Of a stretch of 64,000 nucleotides of DNA, positions 46,680 through 53,292 are shown piece after piece (within the stretch, counting starts at the first letter, position 1; each line of letters begins with the position of its first letter). Source of the stretch: an uncultured Alistipes sp. Lineage in GTDB: Bacteria; Bacteroidota; Bacteroidia; Bacteroidales; Rikenellaceae. Where the stretch lies: assembly GCA_944321175.1 (NCBI GenBank), contig CALUKI010000031.1, forward strand, positions 1-64,000. Direction: 5' to 3'. The translations under genes and the position numbers were made by a program. Under the pieces are notes generated by a model. The model had not been told where the DNA came from, searched no databases, and saw nothing but the letters and a program-made list of their open reading frames with translations.

Positions 46680-46717
46680 ACGGGCACGCTTCACAACGGA
46701 GCATGCCCGTTTTTTTG
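46680..46717 (+). terminator. prs intrinsic terminator
   Basis: Stem ACGGGCA...GCT / AGC...TGCCCGT with one internal mismatch, then eight T (46710-46717), 25 nt after the stop codon. Confidence 0.85.
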
Positions 46718-46902
46718 AATTTAGGCGGGGGGGGTCGAAGGCGGGGCGGGCACTCAGGCATGGGGCAGCGGAGGGAGGCGCGCTTCGTCCAACGGCCCCA
46801 TGCAGGCAGGAGAATCCGCTTTCACTGAAGATTCTGCGCTTTCCGAGTCCGCACCCGCCGGTACAGCCGGAGGCTGAAAATCGCCATTCCGTCCATTCCT
46901 TA

Positions 46903-46943
46903 TCCCTGCGCCCTACTTTTCGTATCATTTTTTTGTATCTTTG
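46903..46943 (+). promoter_or_regulatory. Partial copy of the promoter repeat before the Ig-like lipoprotein
   Basis: TGCGCCCTACTTTTCGTATC (about 46905-46924) differs from the ahcY/recQ element at one of 20 positions, but is followed by ATTT instead of TTTG. A new TATCTTTG lies 12 nt downstream (46936-46943). No -33 TTTG fits the new box. Confidence 0.6.
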
Positions 46944-47076
46944 CATGTCGCGGCTCCGAATGGCATCGCTTGAGGTTTGTCGGGGAAGTGCAGCCGGCAT
47001 CCTTCACGATCGAGTCCAGTGCTCCCGACAAAAAAATACACGGACAAAGATGAAGCAGGGAAAACAGAAACAGGGC

Positions 47077-48444
47077 ATGAAAAAACACATTGCAATCCGG
47101 TCTCTTCTTTTATTGCTGGCTGTTGCCGGCACACAACTCTTCCGGTCATGCGAGAAGGCGGAGGACTCTCCCGGAATAGGAACGATTCTCTTCGAAGAGA
47201 AAATGCTCACGATAGAACCCGACGAGACCGTGCAGCTGCGCATCCGCATCTTCCGCAGCGGTTCCACCACAGGGGAAGCATACGACACGGCAGCCAATCC
47301 CTATGACCTGCGCTGGAGCAGTTCCGCCCCGAAAATCGCCAGTGTCGATACGCAGGGCCGTGTTACGGGGCATACGGCCGGCACGGCGACCATCTGCTGC
47401 GAATCGCCCGACGGAAGTGTTTCTGCCGCAACAGGCGTTACGGTTCGGCGCACCGTCGACGGATCGACGGCCGAGAATCTTTCACAAACCTTCTCCAAGG
47501 CGCTTGTTTACAGCCAGTCGGTCTATCTCGAACGGAACAGCGTCATGCAGTGTTTCGATGTCGAGAACGACGGAACGCTCTGGTACATGCAGTTGGGCGG
47601 GAATGATCCTGAACTCATATATGTCCTGCGGGGTACGCCCAACCAATCGCCCAGGGATTTCATGACGCTGCGCTGGTTCGGGCACGGCACCAATTTCGCG
47701 GTCGAAGAGTCGGGTGCCGACCGGTACATCTGGGTCGGCAGCAACGGGAACAAACTTTCCGACGGATCGTACAGCCAGAGCAATACCGTTTCGCGCGTAA
47801 AGTACGAAGCGGGCAAACGCGTCGATCTGAGCAGTGGCGAAACCTTCTTCATCAAAAACAAATGGAACGTCCACCCCGCCATCGACACGAAGAACGACGT
47901 GCTGTGCATCACGGCCTCGACGACCGGTGTCCGCGATTTCTATTTCTATCGTCTGAGCGAGGCACTGGCCACGCCGCTGAGCCGTGTCACCCTGCGCAAA
48001 CAGACCTATGGCGGTGAAGATGCGGACACGCCGCAAAAGACCGAAACTCGCACCATCGAGGCCCATGACCTGACATCGGTAACACCCATAGGGTCGTTCA
48101 CCACCTCGATTCCCGGCACCGGCAATCTGTGCCAGTACGATTTTCAAGGATTCGACGTACAGGACGGACTGCTCTACTTTTTCGAAGGCGAGGCGGTCAA
48201 CAAGCAGCCCAAATCGATTGCGTTCGTAACGGTGCTCGACATGACGGGGAGGATCGTCGTACCCCGCACACGGATTCAGGCGATCGAGGATGAAGCAGCG
48301 TTGGTGGCGGCCGGAATCTGCGGCAGCGATGCGAAAGGCTACATGGAGGCCGAAGGCATCAAGATGAAGCACGGAAACCTTTATCTCGGTTTTGCATCGC
48401 ACGGCCCCGGTGCCAAACGTTGGGCCAACGTATTCCGCTATTGA
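47077..48444 (+). CDS. Probable lipoprotein: Ig-like (BIG2) domain plus predicted beta-propeller
   Basis: 455 residues. The hydrophobic N-terminus ends at a weak lipobox (LFRSC, Cys25). Residues about 35-130 form a bacterial Ig-like group 2 domain (RWSSSAPKIASVDTQGRVTG, then TAGTATICCESPDGSVSAAT). The remaining 320 residues have Trp/Gly-rich blades (DGTLWYMQLGG, FAVEESGADRYIWVGSNGN). They resemble, from memory, the TagC/helveticin J/phage P68 receptor-binding beta-propeller group; this needs a profile search. The ATG at 47077 was preferred over one nine codons upstream because it starts the signal peptide. It probably binds a surface ligand; nothing points to an enzyme. Confidence 0.7.
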   Translation: MKKHIAIRSLLLLLAVAGTQLFRSCEKAEDSPGIGTILFEEKMLTIEPDETVQLRIRIFRSGSTTGEAYDTAANPYDLRWSSSAPKIASVDTQGRVTGHTAGTATICCESPDGSVSAATGVTVRRTVDGSTAENLSQTFSKALVYSQSVYLERNSVMQCFDVENDGTLWYMQLGGNDPELIYVLRGTPNQSPRDFMTLRWFGHGTNFAVEESGADRYIWVGSNGNKLSDGSYSQSNTVSRVKYEAGKRVDLSSGETFFIKNKWNVHPAIDTKNDVLCITASTTGVRDFYFYRLSEALATPLSRVTLRKQTYGGEDADTPQKTETRTIEAHDLTSVTPIGSFTTSIPGTGNLCQYDFQGFDVQDGLLYFFEGEAVNKQPKSIAFVTVLDMTGRIVVPRTRIQAIEDEAALVAAGICGSDAKGYMEAEGIKMKHGNLYLGFASHGPGAKRWANVFRY

Positions 48445-48652
48445 TTCCGGCGGAGAGGGAGATCCGGCAAATGGAAGGGGCGCAACGGGATCGAGATACG
48501 TTTTATCCCGTTTTATCGGGGCCGGCTTTCTCACACGGTTCAGGCCGCTGCATGCGCGGAACACCCTGCTCCGCCACGCGCCGCCGGCAACGGCAACGAA
48601 TCCGGTTCTTCACAGCGGCCGGTCATTCGGCAGAGCGGTCTGCCGGCAACGG

Positions 48653-49327
48653 TCAGGCAACCCGTTCGACCAAAATGCGGGGATCGTGCTGCAACAGTTC
48701 GACAACGGAATCCTGCCGGCGGTTTTTCCGTATCTGCACCAACAGACTGGCCCGATAGACGATCGTCGCTGCGGCGCGTTCGCGCTCCAGCTCATAGGAG
48801 ACGATCGTATAATTGTTCTTGCGCAATATCTCCAAAGCATCCTGTATCGCCCCGCGTTCCGTCGCCGAAAAGACTAACCCCGTGCGGTAGGAGCCCAAGT
48901 CCCCGAAGAAGAGGTTGAGCACCTCCAGCCCGACGAGCGTCAGCACCGTTGCCGCTCCCGCCACGGCATACATGCCGGCGCCGGTCGCCATCCCCACACC
49001 GGCAATAGCCCACAGGCTGGCGGCCGTTGTCAGGCCGCGCACGATCTGCCGATGGAAGATGATCGCTCCGGCCCCGATGAAACCGATGCCGCTCACAACC
49101 TGTGCCGCCACACGGCTCGGATCGAGCCGCATGCCGTCATGGGCTGCGAGAAACTCCTCGAAGCCCCATTGGGAGACGATCATGAAGAGGGCGCTGCCCA
49201 ACGAGACGAGAAAATGGGTGCGGAATCCGGCCTCCTTGACACGCCATTCGCGTTCGATACCGACCGCAGTACCCAACAATCCGGCAACCACAAGCCGCAA
49301 AATAAATGTCCACGTCATGTTTTCCAT
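48653..49327 (-). CDS. MgtC/SapB family protein
   Basis: 224 residues. Four to five membrane helices with the MgtC signature: GLLGTAVGIEREWR (about 17-30), EAGFRTHFLVSLGSALFMI, and GIGFIGAGAIIFH (about 80-92) then VRGLTTAASLWAIAGVGMA. A cytoplasmic ACT-like domain (about 150-224) follows. In pathogens MgtC-type proteins affect Mg2+ homeostasis and the F-ATPase; in commensals their role is unsettled. It is monocistronic and divergent from rpmI. Confidence 0.88.
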   Translation of the reverse strand: MENMTWTFILRLVVAGLLGTAVGIEREWRVKEAGFRTHFLVSLGSALFMIVSQWGFEEFLAAHDGMRLDPSRVAAQVVSGIGFIGAGAIIFHRQIVRGLTTAASLWAIAGVGMATGAGMYAVAGAATVLTLVGLEVLNLFFGDLGSYRTGLVFSATERGAIQDALEILRKNNYTIVSYELERERAAATIVYRASLLVQIRKNRRQDSVVELLQHDPRILVERVA

Positions 49328-49683
49328 ACTTCAACCGTAATTTGACGGAGCGTCCGCCCGTTTCGAACCCGTCTTTCCGAGCAGGGAAATTCCGCATCCG
49401 GCCGTCGGGCGCATGCGTGCAATCGGGATGCCGCAGCCGCAGACGGGTCTCTTCTCCGCAACGACGGCCGTTGCAATCGCCGGCCGGCCACCTGCCGGTC
49501 TCAGCGCATGTCTCCGCACAAAAATAACGAATTATCCACAACCGTCGGATGCTCCCGCCCGGAAAAAATCACCCCTGCAGCCCGCTTCCGTTCCCGAACA
49601 CCGAAAAAAAAGGGCCGAGGCGTCCAATCTCGAAAAAAAATCGTATCTTTGCACGCTATGTTTAACTAATTGCAATTACGACA
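49328..49683. other. Intergenic region between mgtC-like gene and rpmI
   Basis: It holds the rpmI -7 box TATCTTTG (49644-49651, preceded by AATCG). A TATTTTTG at 49519-49526 (minus) could serve the MgtC gene. No gene is seen; infC, the usual upstream neighbour of rpmI, is absent. Confidence 0.6.
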
Positions 49684-49878
49684 ATGCCAAAAATGAAAAC
49701 AAATGCCGCTGCAAAGAAGCGTTTTACTTTCACCGGCACAGGTAAGATCAAGCGCAAACACGCTTATCACAGTCACATCCTGACCAAAAAGACGAAAAAA
49801 CAGAAGCGCAACCTCTGCTATTCGGGCACGGTTTCGCCGGCCGACGAGGCCAAAATCAAGAACCTGCTGGTCAAATAG
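49684..49878 (+). CDS. rpmI: Large ribosomal subunit protein bL35
   Basis: 64 residues, very basic, with the canonical start [20 protein letters not shown] and [14 protein letters not shown]. It is a structural 50S protein. The usual gene order infC-rpmI-rplT is broken: the upstream neighbour is the divergent MgtC-type gene, so infC must be elsewhere. rplT follows after 101 nt. Confidence 0.98.
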   Translation: MPKMKTNAAAKKRFTFTGTGKIKRKHAYHSHILTKKTKKQKRNLCYSGTVSPADEAKIKNLLVK

Positions 49879-49979
49879 GGCCGATCCGGGTTCGGAACAA
49901 ATTATTAACACGGAGCGAATCAGCCCCGAAGAACGTGAGAGAATCACGTCGCTGACAGCTCTATCAAAAACTTTTAAGT

Positions 49980-50327
49980 ATGCCACGTTCAGTTAACGCT
50001 GTTGCGTCACGCGCAAGAAGAAAAAAGGTTTTGAAGCTTGCCAAAGGCAACTTTGGTTCAAGGGGAAACGTCTGGACCGTAGCGAAAAACACGGTCGAGA
50101 AGGGTCTGCAGTTTGCCTATGCACACCGTCAGATCAAGAAACGTACATTCCGGTCGTTGTGGATCACGCGTATCAACGCAGCCGTCCGCGCACAGGGAAT
50201 GACCTATTCGGAGTTCATCGGTAAAGTCAACGCCAAGGGTATCGCCCTCAACCGCAAGGTTCTGGCCGATCTCGCGATGAACGAGCCGAAGGCATTTGAA
50301 GCAATTGTAGAAATGGTTAAAAAATAG
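49980..50327 (+). CDS. rplT: Large ribosomal subunit protein bL20
   Basis: 115 residues, with [43 protein letters not shown] and the family's helical C-terminus. It is essential for early 50S assembly. In many bacteria bL20 represses its own operon by binding the leader. The 101-nt rpmI-rplT gap could hold such a site, but I could not identify it. Confidence 0.98.
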   Translation: MPRSVNAVASRARRKKVLKLAKGNFGSRGNVWTVAKNTVEKGLQFAYAHRQIKKRTFRSLWITRINAAVRAQGMTYSEFIGKVNAKGIALNRKVLADLAMNEPKAFEAIVEMVKK

Positions 50328-50451
50328 CGGTCGCAGGAAGAGCGGGGCCGGAAGTCTCCCGAAGAGAGAGCCGAAGGTCCCGTATCGAAAAGCGATCCGT
50401 CCCTATGCGGCATAGCCTCCGGTCCGACCGGAAGCGCTACGGGACAAGGAA

Positions 50452-50478
50452 AGCGGGATGACGAATCGTCATCCCGCT
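50452..50478. terminator. Terminator between rplT and the converging small membrane protein gene
   Basis: Perfect 12-bp stem AGCGGGATGACG / CGTCATCCCGCT with a 3-nt loop, usable from both strands; no long T-run. Confidence 0.65.
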
Positions 50479-50510
50479 TCGATTTGGCACCTGCCGGTAC
50501 CGGAGTCCCG

Positions 50511-50912
50511 TCAAAGCGCGCCCTTGACGCTGCGGTATGCGTCGATCAACTCTTCGGGCGTACAACGGGTGTAGATGATCCGCACGATCTGATACCCCTC
50601 ATCGGGCGTCACACCGAGTTTCTCCGCCACACGGCCTGCCGCCTTGCGCAGACGATTGATCTCCTCCTGCTTCTCGAAGCGGCGGCCGAACTGCTGGCCG
50701 GTTTCGATCAGCCACTCATACACTTCGACATTCAGCGCATTGTCGGGCGTAATGCCTTTTGCCAGCATGAACAGTCCTTTTTGGCGCTCTTCGGCTTCCG
50801 TTTGTTTGCGCTCGATGTATCCTTCATAGAGGTCATCCTCCTTCGACGGCTGCTTTTTCCACCAGAAATAGACGATCGCCACTACGACAACAATAATGAT
50901 AACGGTTAACAT
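50511..50912 (-). CDS. Small single-span membrane protein, unknown function
   Basis: 133 residues. A hydrophobic N-terminal segment (about 1-18, IIIVVVVAIVYFWW) is followed by a charged, helical cytoplasmic domain containing EGYIERKQTEAEERQ and INRLRKAAGRVAEKLGVTPD. I do not recognise the family. The C-terminal 60 residues look like a compact helical domain. It is convergent with rplT, and no promoter was identified. Confidence 0.7.
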   Translation of the reverse strand: MLTVIIIVVVVAIVYFWWKKQPSKEDDLYEGYIERKQTEAEERQKGLFMLAKGITPDNALNVEVYEWLIETGQQFGRRFEKQEEINRLRKAAGRVAEKLGVTPDEGYQIVRIIYTRCTPEELIDAYRSVKGAL

Positions 50913-51162
50913 ACAAAAAACAGTTTATGGTTAATTTCGATTGGCAATGAACGTCGGACATATTCCAAGGCAAGATAGCGATAATTTTCCGAAATCCCAA
51001 ATTTCGTCCGCGACAACCCGATGAACAGCAGCAGGCACGGTCTTCGGGTACGGCGTCCGATACAGGAACGGGCCGGCGTTTCCGGCTGCGGGGAAGCGCT
51101 CGACGACGGCACGGTCGCATCGGACGGCTGCAACAGGCGGCTGCAACGGAAAACGTCCCGAT

Positions 51163-51194
51163 TTTCGGATCATGCGAATATTTTCGTATCTTTA
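51163..51194 (+). promoter_or_regulatory. Promoter of alkD-like gene and fur
   Basis: TTTC (51163-51166), 20-nt spacer, TATCTTTA (51187-51194, one mismatch in each box). The -7 box is preceded by TTTTCG as at ahcY and recQ. It lies 22 nt before the ATG at 51217. Confidence 0.6.
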
Positions 51195-51216
51195 TCGGCC
51201 ACAAACAGCAAAGAAC

Positions 51217-51897
51217 ATGGCCGTCATCGAAGAACTCCAGGCGCTGTCCGATCCGGGAAATGCCCGTTTCACGGCGAAACTCACCCCCGGGCTCGACCCC
51301 TCCACGCTGCTGGGATGCCGGATCCCCCGGTTGCGGCAGCTGGCACGCCGTCTGCGGGGGAGCGTCGAGGCGGCGCACTTCATCGAAACGCTGCCGCACC
51401 GCTACCACGACGAAAACAACCTGCACGGACTTCTGCTGGGGCAGATACGCGACACGCCGCAGGCACTGGAGGCGGTCGAACGGTTCCTGCCCCATATCGA
51501 CAACTGGGCGACCTGCGACATCACGGCAAGCGCCATGACCGCACTGGGGCGGAATCCGGAGTCCGTCATGCCGCACATCGAGCGATGGCTCCGCGCGACG
51601 CACGCCTATACGGTACGTTTCGGCATCGTGGTGCTGCTCGGCCACTACCTCGGCGAAGGATTCGAACCCCGCCACCTCGCACTCGTCGCAGACGTGCGGA
51701 GCGATGAATACTATATCAACATGGCGCGGGCATGGTATTTCAGCACGGCACTGGCCAAGCAATACAATGCCGCGATGCCCTATTTCACCGAGCGCCGTCT
51801 CGACCGCTGGACCCACAACAAATCGCTGCAGAAGGCGCGTGAAAGTTTCCGTGTCAGCCCCGACCGGAAAATACGCCTGCAACAGCTCAAATACTGA
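51217..51897 (+). CDS. DNA alkylation repair protein (AlkD-like HEAT-repeat glycosylase)
   Basis: 226 residues, all-helical. Family marks: DPSTLLGCRIPRLRQLARRL (about 31-50), NNLHGLLLGQIRD, VERFLPHIDNWATCDITA (about 87-104) and NMARAWYFSTALAK near the C-terminus, which fit AlkD-type DNA glycosylases that excise alkylated bases without base flipping. The ATG at 51217 was chosen because the upstream open frame is promoter DNA. It is followed by fur after 23 nt; the link may be transcriptional only. Confidence 0.85.
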   Translation: MAVIEELQALSDPGNARFTAKLTPGLDPSTLLGCRIPRLRQLARRLRGSVEAAHFIETLPHRYHDENNLHGLLLGQIRDTPQALEAVERFLPHIDNWATCDITASAMTALGRNPESVMPHIERWLRATHAYTVRFGIVVLLGHYLGEGFEPRHLALVADVRSDEYYINMARAWYFSTALAKQYNAAMPYFTERRLDRWTHNKSLQKARESFRVSPDRKIRLQQLKY

Positions 51898-51920
51898 TCC
51901 GCCGCTTACCCGCACGTCCT

Positions 51921-52355
51921 ATGGAAACCAACCGCTACGACCACACGGAGACATTGGTACGGCATGGCATCCGGCCTACGGCCATCCGTCTGCTCATCTA
52001 CAAGACACTCCTCCGTTTTCACGATACGTTCAGCATGGCCGAATTGGAAGACGCCCTGGAGAGCGTGGATAAATCCACCGTCTTCCGCACGCTGTCGCTT
52101 TTCGCCGCGCAACACCTGCTGCACGAAATCGAAGATGGCACGGGTTCGACAAAATACTGCCTTTGCCGGAACGATCATCCTTGCGGCATCGACGAGCTGC
52201 ACTGCCACTTCCATTGCGAGAACTGCCACAAGACCTATTGTCTGGATCACACGCACATCCCTGTCGTACGCTATCCTGCAGGTTTCGAAGTACGGCAGAT
52301 CGACTACCTGCTCAAAGGTCTGTGCCCCGACTGTTGTGCAAAACGGCACGCATGA
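51921..52355 (+). CDS. Fur family metal-dependent transcriptional regulator
   Basis: 144 residues. An N-terminal winged helix has the recognition helix near DKSTVFRTLSLF (50-61). The C-terminal dimerisation domain has a His/Cys metal site HCHFHCENC (94-102) and two CxxC pairs (Cys99/Cys102 and Cys135/Cys138, plus Cys139) that bind a structural zinc. Extra Cys80, Cys82 and Cys88 are present. Whether it is a Fur, Zur or PerR cannot be read off. The following genes (TonB receptor, CxxC HMA protein, His/Cys-rich protein) suggest a transition-metal regulon, perhaps Zn or Cu. A candidate operator follows at 52372-52388. Confidence 0.88.
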   Translation: METNRYDHTETLVRHGIRPTAIRLLIYKTLLRFHDTFSMAELEDALESVDKSTVFRTLSLFAAQHLLHEIEDGTGSTKYCLCRNDHPCGIDELHCHFHCENCHKTYCLDHTHIPVVRYPAGFEVRQIDYLLKGLCPDCCAKRHA

Positions 52356-52371
52356 CCCCGTCCGGTCCGGT

Positions 52372-52388
52372 TTGCAACCCGGTTGCAA
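52372..52388 (+). promoter_or_regulatory. Candidate Fur-family operator
   Basis: TTGCAACCCGGTTGCAA is a perfect 8-1-8 palindrome, the size and symmetry of Fur-family boxes (7-1-7 type). It sits 16 nt after the fur stop codon and covers the -33 region of a TACATTTG box at 52400-52407. This would let the regulator block transcription toward the pqqD-TonB receptor genes. Confidence 0.55.
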
Positions 52389-52399
52389 CAAATTCGCAC

Positions 52400-52407
52400 T
52401 ACATTTG
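52400..52407 (+). promoter_or_regulatory. -7 element downstream of the Fur-family operator
   Basis: TACATTTG. No TTTG is at the right -33 spacing; instead the palindrome occupies that region. Confidence 0.45.
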
Positions 52408-52505
52408 CCTCCGGAAACCGGTCTTGACCCCGATTCTTCCCGTCCCGGAATTCCCGACAAAAGGAGGGAATATGGAGGGATTGACGATGAATGGAAAATT
52501 TTTCG

Positions 52506-52513
52506 TACCTTTG
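52506..52513 (+). promoter_or_regulatory. -7 element directly before the pqqD-like gene
   Basis: TACCTTTG preceded by TTTTTCG, 22 nt before the GTG start at 52536. A weak TTGA (52481-52484) stands at the -33 position. It is a second possible promoter for the TonB receptor unit. Confidence 0.5.
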
Positions 52514-52535
52514 TACGTCAAGATGCAATTGAACG

Positions 52536-52799
52536 GTGAAAATTCGCGAAACATACAAAGTCCGGGAGATGGCCGGCGAGCATGTAGTCATCATGCAGGG
52601 GCGCAAGGGCGTGGATATGACACGCATCATATCGCTCAACGAAAGTTCGCTCTACCTGTGGGAATCGTTGCAGGGCAAGGAGTTCGAGGTAGAGGATGTA
52701 GCCCGTCTGCTTACCGGCCGCTATGAGGTCGATGCGGCAACGGCCGCACGCGACGCCGCCGCATGGGTGGAGAAACTCCGCGAATGCAAACTCATTTAA
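52536..52799 (+). CDS. PqqD family protein (stand-alone RiPP recognition-like domain)
   Basis: 87 residues from a GTG start. The family pattern is plain: YKVREMAGEHVVI (about 7-19), MTRIISLNESSLYLWESLQG (about 28-47), and the second half VEDVARLLTGRYEVDAATAA. PqqD-like domains bind peptides for radical SAM and other peptide-modifying enzymes; none is encoded here. GTG is preferred because the next ATG would remove the conserved VRE motif. It ends 13 nt before the His/Cys-rich gene, so it is likely in one unit with the TonB receptor. Confidence 0.8.
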   Translation: MKIRETYKVREMAGEHVVIMQGRKGVDMTRIISLNESSLYLWESLQGKEFEVEDVARLLTGRYEVDAATAARDAAAWVEKLRECKLI

Positions 52800-52812
52800 C
52801 CGACAACGACGG

Positions 52813-53226
52813 ATGAAACTGCGCCATCTTCTCTTTCTCGTACTCCTGACACTGGGCTACTGCGGCTCGGTGGTGGGTGACGCGTGGATGATGTGGGATC
52901 ATCTGCATACCTTTCACGGAATCGAACATGTCTGTCACCACGACAAGACGACAAGAGCGTGCTCGGCCCATCACACATCGATGCGCTGTCTCTGCCACGG
53001 CGGTCACGGCGATGCCGACCGCTTGTTGTACACCGTCGTCAACGGCGACACGTCGCAACGGCACCATCATCCGGTTGCCGTCCTTCCATCGTTCCGCACC
53101 ACCGAACTCCCCGACGCAAAGGATGAATCCATCCATCCGACCTACCGGATTCAACGAAGTTTTGCGCTGGCCAGCGCCCCCGACCTGCTGTCACGGGGGC
53201 TGCGGGCGCCTCCTGCGGCGGCATAA
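52813..53226 (+). CDS. His/Cys-rich exported protein
   Basis: 137 residues. An N-terminal hydrophobic segment (about 5-22) acts as signal peptide or anchor. Residues 30-65 hold 14 His or Cys (for example EHVCHHD, ACSAHH, CLCHGGHG), then HHH at 84-86. This density indicates metal binding. The C-terminus is RAPPAAA. I do not recognise a family. It lies between the PqqD-like gene and the TonB receptor, and its start (ATG 52813) is well placed after the pqqD stop. It could be a periplasmic metal buffer or relay for the receptor. Confidence 0.75.
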   Translation: MKLRHLLFLVLLTLGYCGSVVGDAWMMWDHLHTFHGIEHVCHHDKTTRACSAHHTSMRCLCHGGHGDADRLLYTVVNGDTSQRHHHPVAVLPSFRTTELPDAKDESIHPTYRIQRSFALASAPDLLSRGLRAPPAAA

Positions 53227-53292
53227 CTCGCATGCGGCAGACGCACAGGACGTCGGCCGGTCGTTTTATGTCGAATCAACAGGAAACCGGAA

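Larger units (their letters stand above)
46656..47076. other. Intergenic region between prs and the Ig-like lipoprotein
   Basis: It holds the prs terminator, a G8 tract (46727-46734), the partial promoter repeat (46903-46943) and a leader of about 130 nt. No gene is seen. Confidence 0.6.

Noticed and set aside
52472..52726. ATG-initiated frame overlapping the pqqD-like gene
   Set aside because: It reads the PqqD-like gene in another frame, and its translation (MEGLTMNGKFFVPL onward) matches no family.
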